A DNA stretch of 8,261 nucleotides. It comes from Actinomycetota bacterium. GTDB lineage: Bacteria > Actinomycetota > Acidimicrobiia > Acidimicrobiales > Ilumatobacteraceae. Numbering within the stretch: the stretch's first letter is position 1; each line of letters starts with the position of its first letter. The DNA is taken from positions 1 through 8,261 of the forward strand of contig SYEA01000092.1 of NCBI GenBank assembly GCA_005800965.1. The letters are read 5' to 3'. The notes under the pieces are model-generated. The model did not search any database. It had not been told where the DNA came from and worked only from the letters and a program-made list of their open reading frames with translations. Shown one piece after another: positions 1 to 6,095 of this stretch. Both the position numbers and the translations under genes were made by a program.

Positions 1-206
1 ATGGTGATGCCTTGCTCGCGCTCAGCGCGCAGGCCGTCGGTCAACAATGACAAGTCCACATAGTCGGTGCCGCGGCGCTTGCTGACGGCCTCGATGTGCT
101 CGAGTTGGTCTTCAAAGATGCTTTTTGAATCGAACAGCAGTCGTCCAATGAGCGTTGACTTGCCGTCATCAACCGAACCGACGGTGGCAAAGCGCAGGCG
201 TTCCAC
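1..206 (-). CDS. cysN: Sulfate adenylyltransferase subunit 1 (CysN), N-terminal fragment, cut by window edge
   Basis: This is the GTPase subunit of assimilatory ATP sulfurylase. In the known family, CysN couples GTP hydrolysis to formation of adenosine 5'-phosphosulfate from ATP and sulfate by CysD, in the cytoplasm. Only 68 codons are present. Visible are the P-loop GSVDDGKST at residues 10-18 and the LTDGLRAEREQGIT stretch at 55-68 leading into switch I; both are hallmarks of CysN and of translation-factor-like GTPases. The start is GTG at 206-204. It lies directly after the cysD stop (207-209) with no intervening base and in the same frame, so no start further upstream is possible without reading through cysD. 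No separate ribosome-binding site is needed if translation is coupled. Whether the protein ends as CysN or as a CysN-CysC fusion with APS kinase cannot be seen here. Confidence 0.95.
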   Translation of the reverse strand, partial: MERLRFATVGSVDDGKSTLIGRLLFDSKSIFEDQLEHIEAVSKRRGTDYVDLSLLTDGLRAEREQGIT

Positions 207-1103
207 TTAGAAGTATCCCTGTTTCTTGCGGTCTTCCATACCGGCTTCGCTGATGCGGTCATCGGCGCGCGTTGCACCCCGCTCGGTCACGCGCGCTGCG
301 GCGGTCTCGGCAATGATCTGGCTCAGAGTGCTGGCGGTCGACTCGATTGCAGCAGTGCAGGTGGCGTCACCCACGGTGCGAAACCGCACCATTTGTTCGG
401 TGACTGGTTCGTCGGCATCGGCCGACAAGAATGGCGTCTCGGCCATCCACATGCCGTCGCGGCGAAACACCCGGCGGCGATGCGCAAAATAGATGCTGGG
501 CAACGCAATGTCGTATTCTTCGACGAAGCGCCAGATGTCGAGTTCGGTCCAGTTGGACAACGGGAAGATGCGAAAGTGCTCGCCCGGCTGGTGGCGGCCG
601 TTGTAGATACCCCATAGCTCGGGGCGTTGGGTTTTTGGGTCCCACTGGCCGAATGAGTCACGAAACGAATACACCCGTTCTTTGGCCCTGGCGCGCTCTT
701 CGTCGCGGCGGGCGCCACCGAACACGGCGTCGAATTTGTGCTCAGTGATGGAGTCGAGCAGGGTGACGGTTTGTAGCGGGTTGCGGCTGGCGCGCGGGCC
801 AGTTGCATCTTGCATGCGTCCGGCGTCGATGGATGCCTGCACCGAACCCACGATGAGCTGCACGCCAAGTTCGGCCACGGCACGATCACGAAACTCAATA
901 ACTTCAGGGAAGTTGTGCCCCGTATCGATATGCATCACGGGGAAGGGCACCCTGGCTGGGGCAAAAGCCCGAACGGCCAGGTGCAGCATGACCACCGAGT
1001 CTTTGCCCCCCGAAAACAGCATGACGGGGCGTTCGAACTCGGCAGCCACCTCCCGAATGATGGTGACCGATTCGTCGACTAGCCCACGCAACGCCGATTG
1101 CAC
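207..1103 (-). CDS. cysD: Sulfate adenylyltransferase subunit 2 (CysD)
   Basis: This is the catalytic subunit of assimilatory ATP sulfurylase, an ATP pyrophosphatase (PAPS-reductase-like fold) that adenylylates sulfate in the cytoplasm with CysN. With the GTG start at 1103 it is 298 residues, close to the roughly 300 usual for CysD. Motifs seen are IIREVAAEF (15-23), the PP-loop SGGKDS (31-36), HIDTGHNFPEVIEFRD, GGARRDEERARAKERVYSFRD, FPLSNWTELDIWRF, and the family-typical C-terminus ending KKQGYF. The open frame continues to a TTG at 1226, but those extra 41 residues are Pro/Ser-rich, unlike CysD, and run across the opposite promoter region, so I reject them. A TTG at 1109 is an alternative. 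No Shine-Dalgarno precedes the GTG; a -10-like TAGTGT ends 7 bases before it, which suggests a leaderless message. The downstream gene cysN abuts the stop. Confidence 0.95.
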   Translation of the reverse strand: MQSALRGLVDESVTIIREVAAEFERPVMLFSGGKDSVVMLHLAVRAFAPARVPFPVMHIDTGHNFPEVIEFRDRAVAELGVQLIVGSVQASIDAGRMQDATGPRASRNPLQTVTLLDSITEHKFDAVFGGARRDEERARAKERVYSFRDSFGQWDPKTQRPELWGIYNGRHQPGEHFRIFPLSNWTELDIWRFVEEYDIALPSIYFAHRRRVFRRDGMWMAETPFLSADADEPVTEQMVRFRTVGDATCTAAIESTASTLSQIIAETAAARVTERGATRADDRISEAGMEDRKKQGYF

Positions 1104-1110
1104 AGTCAAA

Positions 1111-1116
1111 ACACTA
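1111..1116 (-). promoter_or_regulatory. Putative -10 element of cysDN, leaderless type
   Basis: On the minus strand the hexamer TAGTGT (TAnnnT pattern) is followed by exactly 7 bases and then the GTG proposed as the cysD start. This spacing would place the first transcribed base at or next to the start codon. No purine-rich ribosome-binding site lies upstream of the GTG. Leaderless mRNAs are common in Actinobacteria. I find no convincing -35 (CTGGGG at a 17-base spacing is poor), so this is a suggestion only. Confidence 0.35.
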
Positions 1117-1218
1117 TGCGTGAAAGGGTGGTGCCCCAGCGATAGGCGCAGCGACACGGGTAAAGCACCATCTGGTGTGCTGAAACTGATTTTTCGTACA
1201 GGTTGCGGTGGCGAGGGC

Positions 1219-1245
1219 TTGGGCAAATTGCAAGCGTGTTATTAT
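1219..1245 (+). promoter_or_regulatory. Putative promoter of the BMP transporter gene
   Basis: A -10-like TATTAT at 1240-1245 is preceded by TTGGGC at 1219-1224 with a 15-base spacing (or CTTGGG at 16). The predicted transcription start is near 1252, giving a leader of about 40 bases. The TTATTATCT stretch is the most AT-rich spot in this region. The pattern is by eye only; the -35 match is moderate and the spacing slightly short. Confidence 0.4.
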
Positions 1246-1250
1246 CTGGG

Positions 1251-1266
1251 TGCGCCGCTCGGCGCA
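1251..1266. repeat. Perfect 6-bp inverted repeat at the predicted transcription start of the BMP gene
   Basis: TGCGCC at 1251-1256 and GGCGCA at 1261-1266 are exact reverse complements separated by GCTC. The dyad starts just downstream of the putative -10. It could be an operator whose occupation blocks initiation, or a hairpin at the 5' end of the mRNA that protects it from decay. It is not followed by a T run, so it is not a terminator. Confidence 0.45.
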
Positions 1267-1279
1267 ACAACCACACATT

Positions 1280-1286
1280 AGGGGAG
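1280..1286 (+). promoter_or_regulatory. Ribosome-binding site fixing the BMP lipoprotein start
   Basis: AGGGGAG lies 5 bases upstream of the ATG at 1292. It is the strongest Shine-Dalgarno in the window and decides this start over the longer open frame beginning at 1208, which would add 28 residues ahead of an obvious lipoprotein signal peptide. Confidence 0.8.
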
Positions 1287-1291
1287 AGCGA

Positions 1292-2437
1292 ATGAAACGA
1301 CGAAAGGTAATCGCAGCAGCATTTGCTGCCGCAGCGATGATCGTTGCCGCAGCATGCGGTGGCGATGACGCAGCCGAAGAAGTAACCGAAGAAACCGAAG
1401 CGGCAACTGAAGAGACCACGGCACCGGCCGAGGACTACAGCATGGTCAAGGCAGCAGTGGTGTACATCACCACGCCTGGCGACTTGGGCTGGAGTTACAT
1501 GCACGACTTGGGTATTGCCTATATGGAAGAGCAGCTCGGTATCGAGGTCACTCGACTCGAACTCATCCCTGAAGGTGCAGAAGCAACTGCCGTGTACGAC
1601 AAGCTCGCACGCGACGGCTACAACCTCATCTTGGGAACTTCATTCGGGTACATGGACCCAATGCTTGAAGTTGCCGCGAAGTATCCAGATGTGTGCTTCC
1701 AGCATGCTTCGGGTTACAAGACTGCCGACAACATGGGCAACTACTTCGGTGCAATGGAAGAAGCGCGTTACCTCTCGGGTATCGCCGCTGGTGCAGCCTC
1801 AGCGAGCGGCAAGCTCGGTTATGTTGCAGCCTTCCCGATCCCAGAAGTGTTGCGTGGAATCAACGCATTCACCCTCGGTGCTCGTTCGGTGAACCCGAAG
1901 GCAACCGTTCAAGTTGCATGGACTTCAACTTGGTATGACCCTGCAAAAGAAAAAGAAGCAGCAGAGTCGCTTTTGGCCACTGGCGCAGACGTGTTGGGCA
2001 TGCACCAAGACTCTTCAGCCACGGGTGAAGCAGCCAAAGCAGCCGGCGCAAAGTGGGTTGGTTACAACTCCGACGTGCGGGCAGCAGACTTCCCCGACAC
2101 CTGGCTCACCGGCCCGGTCTGGAACTGGGGACCGCACTACGTGAAGTTGGGCAAGGATGTTGCTGCAGGTATCTGTGACAACTCGCCGTACTACGGCACC
2201 ATGGCTGACGGCATGATCACCCTGGGAACTTTCGGATCAAGTGTCTCGCAAGAAACACAAGATCTGATTGCCGAGAAGGCAGCCGCCATCATCGATGGTT
2301 CGCTGTTGCCCTTCACCGGCCCGATCAAGGACAACGAAGGCAAAGAACAAATCGCAGCAGGTGCCAGCGCGGCACTTGGTGACTTGCTTGGCCAGTCGTA
2401 TCTGGTGGAAGGTGTAATCGGCTCCGCAAAGGGCTGA
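1292..2437 (+). CDS. BMP-family ABC transporter substrate-binding lipoprotein (Med/PnrA superfamily, WNW-type)
   Basis: This is the extracytoplasmic ligand-binding protein of an ABC importer, 381 residues. A lipoprotein signal peptide is clear: a basic KRRK at 2-5, an Ala-rich hydrophobic core at 6-21 and the acylated Cys at 22 (AAAC, a slightly loose lipobox). An acidic Glu/Thr/Ala-rich linker at 25-48 tethers the domain to the membrane. The Bmp domain (PF02608 type) follows, with TPGDLGWSYMHDLG (62-74), LGTSFGYMDPMLEVA, QHASGYK, NYFGAMEEARYLSGI, GYVAAFPIPEVLRGINAF, WTSTWYDPAKE (210-220), GADVLGMHQD and GPVWNWGP (274-281). The classical PnrA-type DDxSFNQ signature is absent and replaced by GDLGWSY, so the ligand may not be an ordinary purine nucleoside. 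Codon choice is distinct from the downstream genes (many GCA, GAA and AAG), as expected of a highly expressed gene. A terminator follows the gene. The family call is secure; the substrate is not. Confidence 0.93.
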   Translation: MKRRKVIAAAFAAAAMIVAAACGGDDAAEEVTEETEAATEETTAPAEDYSMVKAAVVYITTPGDLGWSYMHDLGIAYMEEQLGIEVTRLELIPEGAEATAVYDKLARDGYNLILGTSFGYMDPMLEVAAKYPDVCFQHASGYKTADNMGNYFGAMEEARYLSGIAAGAASASGKLGYVAAFPIPEVLRGINAFTLGARSVNPKATVQVAWTSTWYDPAKEKEAAESLLATGADVLGMHQDSSATGEAAKAAGAKWVGYNSDVRAADFPDTWLTGPVWNWGPHYVKLGKDVAAGICDNSPYYGTMADGMITLGTFGSSVSQETQDLIAEKAAAIIDGSLLPFTGPIKDNEGKEQIAAGASAALGDLLGQSYLVEGVIGSAKG

Positions 2438-2460
2438 ACCACCAACTAGTAAGCAATATT

Positions 2461-2496
2461 GCGCCCACCTCGCGCGAGCGGGGTGGGCGCTTTGCT
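2461..2496 (+). terminator. Rho-independent terminator/attenuator between binding-protein and ATPase genes
   Basis: A perfect 9-bp stem, GCGCCCACC (2461-2469) with GGTGGGCGC (2482-2490), encloses a 12-base loop and is followed by TTTGCTTTG. It starts 23 bases after the BMP stop. The T tract is interrupted, so partial read-through is plausible. The likely effect is strong expression of the binding protein and lower expression of the membrane components, a known pattern in binding-protein-dependent transport operons. The hairpin ends only about 10 bases before the proposed ATPase start, so it also shapes where that gene can begin. Confidence 0.8.
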
Positions 2497-2500
2497 TTGT

Positions 2501-4042
2501 ATGGCAAACTTGGCAATCGTGACCAGCGCATCGATACAACACGGCGCAGGGGGCGTGCTGGCCCTTGCCGCACGAGCGGTAACCAAACGGTTTCCCGGTG
2601 TCATTGCCAATGACCAAGTGAATTTTGATCTGGCGCGTGGTGAAGTGCACACGCTGCTGGGCGAGAACGGAGCAGGTAAGAGCACGTTGGCGTCGGTGCT
2701 GTGTGGTTTGTACCGACCCGAGGCCGGGCAAGTGGTTCGAGACGGCAAAGAGGTTCGACTCAACAGCCCGCGTGATGGTTTGGCTCACGGCATTGCCATG
2801 GTGCACCAGCATTTTCGCTTAGTGGATCGCTTCACGGTGGCCGAAAACGTGGTGCTTGGCCACAAGTCATTGTCGTTCGTTTTGGCCACTGCGGAAATTG
2901 AAGCAAAGGTTGCAGCAATCACCGAGGAGTTCGGCTTGCCACTCGACCCGCGGGCCGTCGTGGGCGAGTTGTCGGCAGGCGAGCGACAACGGGTAGAAAT
3001 TGTTAAGGCGTTGTATCAGGGTGCTGAAATTCTCTTGTTGGACGAACCCACTGCGCTTTTGGCGCCGCCCGAGGTGGAAAAGCTCTTCCTGACTGTTCGA
3101 GCGATGACACACGTGGGTAAGTCGGTCGTGTTCGTGAGCCACAAGTTGGGTGAAGTCGTCGATATTTCTGATCGCATCACGGTGATGCGAGGTGGCAAGG
3201 TCACTGGCTCGGTGCGACGGGGTGAGGCCGATGTGCGACGGCTGGCCGAGCTGATGGTGGGACGAGAGATCAATATCGTTTCGCGACGGGCTAAATCGCC
3301 TGTGGGCGAAGTGTTGTTGTCAGTGTCACAGGTGCATCTAGAGCGAGACGGTGCAGCAATGTTGACCGATATCAACCTTGAAGTCCGAGGTGGTGAGATC
3401 GTCGGCGTGGCCGGTGTGGCCGGCAATGGTCAACGTGACCTGGCCGAGGTCATCGCGGGTCTGTGTGCACCGCAGCAGGGCAACGTGACGGTATGTGGCA
3501 CGCCAACGGCGGGGCGCGGTGCGGGTGGGGCGCGGCGAGCCGGCTTGGCGTACGTGCCCGAAGATCGCCTCGGCACGGGTTTGGCACCATCGATGTCGAT
3601 CAGAGACAATCTCGTGTTGACCCGCGTCCGCGATTTTCTCGTGGATCGCAAATCGGCGCTGCTCGAGGCTGAGACATTCATCAAACAACTCGAGATAAAA
3701 ACCCCGGGGCCACTCACCCCGACTCGCAAGCTTTCTGGTGGAAATGCACAAAAGGTGTTGTTGGCCCGCGAGATATTTGCGGTGAGTGGTGCGCGCGTGC
3801 TCGTGGTGTGTTCGCCGACGCGCGGGCTGGATGTGGGGGCTGTCGAAACGGTGCACGCTCTGCTCGACGAAGCACGTGATGCTGGCAAGGCGATTCTGCT
3901 GGTGAGCGAAGATTTGGATGAAGTGATGACATTGGCGGACCGTGTCTTGGTGCTGTATCGCGGCCGCATCACGCTCGAGCAAACGGGGCTCGACACCAAT
4001 GTGGATCGCGTCGGCCAGGCAATGGCGGGTATCACCACATGA
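2501..4042 (+). CDS. ABC transporter ATP-binding protein, duplicated nucleotide-binding domains (nucleoside/sugar importer type)
   Basis: This is the cytoplasmic energising subunit of the BMP importer, 513 residues from the ATG at 2501, the usual length for this double-domain class (NupO/YufO, RfuB, RbsA-like). Domain 1 has Walker A GENGAGKST (54-62), signature LSAGERQRVEI, Walker B ILLLDEPTALLAPPE and the H-loop VFVSHKL. Domain 2 has a degenerate Walker A (GVAGNGQRDL, no Lys-Ser/Thr), YVPEDRLGTGLAPSMSIRDNLVL, signature LSGGNAQKVLLAREI, a Walker B region VLVVCSPTRGLDVGA lacking DEPT, and VSEDLDE. These degeneracies are typical of the family, not damage. The start is uncertain. The ATG at 2501 has no Shine-Dalgarno; GTG at 2519 and GTG at 2555 are alternatives. 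The GTG at 2555 gives the family-like N-terminus MLALAARAVTKRFPGV but has AGGGGG only 1 base upstream. The stop overlaps the next gene by 4 bases (ATGA). Confidence 0.95.
   Translation: MANLAIVTSASIQHGAGGVLALAARAVTKRFPGVIANDQVNFDLARGEVHTLLGENGAGKSTLASVLCGLYRPEAGQVVRDGKEVRLNSPRDGLAHGIAMVHQHFRLVDRFTVAENVVLGHKSLSFVLATAEIEAKVAAITEEFGLPLDPRAVVGELSAGERQRVEIVKALYQGAEILLLDEPTALLAPPEVEKLFLTVRAMTHVGKSVVFVSHKLGEVVDISDRITVMRGGKVTGSVRRGEADVRRLAELMVGREINIVSRRAKSPVGEVLLSVSQVHLERDGAAMLTDINLEVRGGEIVGVAGVAGNGQRDLAEVIAGLCAPQQGNVTVCGTPTAGRGAGGARRAGLAYVPEDRLGTGLAPSMSIRDNLVLTRVRDFLVDRKSALLEAETFIKQLEIKTPGPLTPTRKLSGGNAQKVLLAREIFAVSGARVLVVCSPTRGLDVGAVETVHALLDEARDAGKAILLVSEDLDEVMTLADRVLVLYRGRITLEQTGLDTNVDRVGQAMAGITT
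2510..2538 (+). promoter_or_regulatory. Possible weak secondary promoter after the terminator
   Basis: TTGGCA (2510-2515, 5 of 6 to TTGACA) stands 17 bases before GATACA (2533-2538, a poor -10). If active, transcription would begin near 2545 and the ATPase would start at GTG 2555, separating the transporter core from the binding-protein gene. The weak -10 keeps confidence low; simple read-through of the terminator explains the layout equally well. Confidence 0.2.
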
Positions 4043-5157
4043 TCTTGCTGGGTCGACGTGTCCAGGTGGAGCAGCGCATGGCGGTGCCCAAGTCGGCAGT
4101 GGTGATTGTGCCCGTGGTGTCGGTGGTATTTGCGTTGGTAGTTGGTGGAGTGTTTCTGGCACTCACCGGGCATCCGCCGATTCGCACCTACCTTGACCTG
4201 TTGGACAACGGCTACACCAGTTTCTATGGCATCACCGACACCCTCGGTTTGGCGACACCGCTCATTTGCACCGGTCTGGCCGCGGCTTTTGCGTTTCGTA
4301 TGAATCTGTACAGCATCGGTCAAGAAGGCCAAATGTATCTCGGCATGATCGGCGGCACGTGGGTAGGCATCGTGCTGGCCGATTCGCTGCCGCCGTTGAT
4401 TGCAGTGCCGAGTGTGCTGGTGTTCGGGGCGATAGCGGGTGCAGCGTGGATTGCAGTACCCGCATTTCTGCGCGCCCGGCTGGGCACGAGCGAAATCGTC
4501 AGCACGTTGCTGCTCAACTATGTGGCGCTCAATTTGGTGAACTACTTCATCTTCGGGTCGACCGGCTTTTTTCGTGACCCAACCACATCGTTTCCGCAGG
4601 GCCGTGCCGTAGCAGAGAGTGCGCGTCTTTCACCCATGGCTTTTTTTACCGACAAAGTCACGAATGCTTATCCGACATTGTTTGTTGCAATACTGCTCGC
4701 CGTATTTTTGTTCTGGTTCATGCGGGTGTCCAACTACGGCTACGAAACTGCGGTGTATGCCGACTCACCGAACACGGCTCGCTACGCCGGGATGAATTCG
4801 GCCTGGTTGCAGTCGTCGGTGCTGTTGGTGTCTGGTGCACTGGCGGGCGTTGGCGGGGCAATGTATGTGGTTGGTCCAGCCGGCAAGGTCGACCCCGGCT
4901 TGTTGCAGGTGGGGTTGGGGTACGCCGGCATCGTGGTGGCAGCCCTAGCGCGCTACAACTTTTTGGCCGTGGTGCTGGCGGCCGTGTTGTTCGCTGGCCT
5001 GCGCACGGGCGGCAACGCACTGCAAGTGTCGAACGACCCGGTGCCGATTGCGATTGCTGTGGTGCTGCAAGGTGCGGTGCTGTTGTTCGCCCTCGGTGGT
5101 GAACTATTTCGGCGCAATAAAGTCACCTTGGTGCGGGTGCAGAGAGCCACCACATGA
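4039..5157 (+). CDS. ABC transporter permease, BPD_transp_2 family (first of pair)
   Basis: This is an inner-membrane channel subunit of the BMP importer, 372 residues with many hydrophobic segments. A first membrane helix at about residues 18-43 follows a short charged N-terminus. Family signatures are AFRMNLYSIGQEGQMYLG (85-102), LGTSEIVSTLLLNYVALN (148-165, the likely ATPase-coupling region) and, near the C-terminus, GLGYAGIVVAALARYNFLAVVLAA. This pattern matches the longer, N-extended permease of the NupP/RfuC pair. The ATG overlaps the ATPase stop by 4 bases (ATGA), so translation is coupled. GGCGGG nine bases upstream is a weak ribosome-binding site. Its own stop overlaps the next permease in the same way. 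It should pair with that permease as a heterodimer; the transported substrate cannot be read from the sequence. Confidence 0.94.
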   Translation: MILLGRRVQVEQRMAVPKSAVVIVPVVSVVFALVVGGVFLALTGHPPIRTYLDLLDNGYTSFYGITDTLGLATPLICTGLAAAFAFRMNLYSIGQEGQMYLGMIGGTWVGIVLADSLPPLIAVPSVLVFGAIAGAAWIAVPAFLRARLGTSEIVSTLLLNYVALNLVNYFIFGSTGFFRDPTTSFPQGRAVAESARLSPMAFFTDKVTNAYPTLFVAILLAVFLFWFMRVSNYGYETAVYADSPNTARYAGMNSAWLQSSVLLVSGALAGVGGAMYVVGPAGKVDPGLLQVGLGYAGIVVAALARYNFLAVVLAAVLFAGLRTGGNALQVSNDPVPIAIAVVLQGAVLLFALGGELFRRNKVTLVRVQRATT

Positions 5158-6092
5158 ACTCCAACATTTGGCTGCTCACATTCGCTGATGCAATCAGCAT
5201 CGCCACCACGTTGATCCTTGCGTCACTCGGAGCCATCATCACCGAACGGAGTGGTGTAATCAACCTCGGTGTTGAGGGAATGTTGTTGATGGGGGCAGTT
5301 ACGGGTTTCATCGTGGCCGACGGCACCGGCAACTTGTGGTTGGCGTTGTTCGCCGCAGTGGTCGTTGGTGTGGTGCTGTCAGCAATTCACGCCGCGCTCA
5401 CGGTTGGGTTGCGAGCCAATCAAATCGTGTCCGGTCTGGCGATGGTGATCTTCGGGACAGGTTTATCGCAATTCATCGGCAAACCCATCGAAGGCGACCC
5501 ACTTCCGGTGATCATTCGACCACTTGAATTGGGTTGGCTATCAGACTTGCCGTTCGTCGGGCCAGTGGTGTTTGGCCATGACGTGTTCACCTATCTCACC
5601 TGGGTGGCGGCAGGTGGGGCGTCGTTTTACATGCATCGCACCCGCCCAGGGTTGTTGCTGCGCGCCACTGGCGATGCACCAGCCACCGTCGATGCGCAAG
5701 GCGGTTCGGTGGCCCACATTCGCTGGGTGCACACGATGGTGGGTGGAGCACTCATGACACTCGCGGGTGCGTGGTACATGTTTGCACGGGCCGCAGCGTG
5801 GAACCAGGCCGCCACCACCAACGGCATCGGCTGGATTGCGCTTGCGCTCGTGGTATTTGCATCGTGGCGCCCGCTACGGGCAATCGGCGGGGCGGTGCTG
5901 TTCGGGTTTTCGTTGCAGGTGCCATTCACACTGCAGGCCCAGCAGATCAGTGTGTTACCGCCGACCATCGTCGCGATGTTTCCGTATCTCATCACTCTGG
6001 CGGTGTTGGTGCTGTTGTCCACCCCGCGAGCCCGGCGACTGCTGGGCGCACCCAAAATGCTCGGTCAGCCATTCGTACGCGATGAACGCTGA
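5154..6092 (+). CDS. ABC transporter permease, BPD_transp_2 family (second of pair)
   Basis: This is the second channel subunit of the importer, 312 residues, matching the shorter partner (NupQ/RfuD type). The hallmark ITERSGVINLGVEGMLLMGA (29-48) is clear, followed by GLRANQIVSGLAMVIFGTGLS (85-105). The protein is strongly hydrophobic throughout, with a basic C-terminal tail (TPRARRLLGAPK). The N-terminus starts directly with a membrane segment. The ATG overlaps the previous stop by 4 bases (ATGA), preceded by a purine stretch AGAGAG at 5141-5146 as a modest ribosome-binding site. The stop is 3 bases before the ATG of the phosphatase gene, so transcription and probably translation continue into it. 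Confidence 0.94.
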   Translation: MNSNIWLLTFADAISIATTLILASLGAIITERSGVINLGVEGMLLMGAVTGFIVADGTGNLWLALFAAVVVGVVLSAIHAALTVGLRANQIVSGLAMVIFGTGLSQFIGKPIEGDPLPVIIRPLELGWLSDLPFVGPVVFGHDVFTYLTWVAAGGASFYMHRTRPGLLLRATGDAPATVDAQGGSVAHIRWVHTMVGGALMTLAGAWYMFARAAAWNQAATTNGIGWIALALVVFASWRPLRAIGGAVLFGFSLQVPFTLQAQQISVLPPTIVAMFPYLITLAVLVLLSTPRARRLLGAPKMLGQPFVRDER

Positions 6093-6095
6093 TTG

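Larger units (their letters stand above)
1104..1291. other. Divergent intergenic/control region between cysDN and the BMP transporter
   Basis: These 188 bases must carry the start signals of both transcription units. On the minus side there is a -10-like TAGTGT right before cysD. On the plus side there is a promoter-like pair at 1219-1245, a dyad at 1251-1266 and a strong ribosome-binding site at 1280-1286. A second small perfect dyad, CACCA-TC-TGGTG, lies at 1166-1177 near the middle and could be an operator, although a dyad this short can occur by chance. I see no riboswitch-like arrangement and no credible small gene. Confidence 0.6.

Noticed and set aside
1166..1177. CACCA-TC-TGGTG dyad as a defined operator
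   Set aside because: Only 5-bp arms, and nothing ties it to a known regulator, so I mention it within the intergenic region but do not call it a site.
1104..1226. N-terminal extension of CysD to the TTG at 1226
   Set aside because: The added residues are not CysD-like and cover the promoter region of the opposite gene; the GTG at 1103 gives the normal family length.
682..1281. Plus-strand open frame of 199 codons opposite cysD
   Set aside because: It is antisense to the conserved CysD coding region and ends in the intergenic region; the translation has no recognisable features.
1208..1291. Extension of the BMP protein to an upstream start at 1208
   Set aside because: It would hide a textbook lipoprotein signal peptide behind 28 residues, run through the putative promoter, and ignore the strong ribosome-binding site at 1280-1286.
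3400..3960. Missing Walker A lysine and missing DEPT in the second half of the ATPase as possible decay
   Set aside because: A degenerate second nucleotide-binding domain is usual in the double-domain ATPases of this importer family; the frame is intact throughout.
3338..4332. Long open frames on the minus strand (about 270-300 codons) opposite the ATPase and first permease
   Set aside because: They lie antisense to well-recognised coding sequence, their translations are rich in Arg/Pro/Thr/Ser with no domain pattern, and they are what third-position GC bias produces on the opposite strand.
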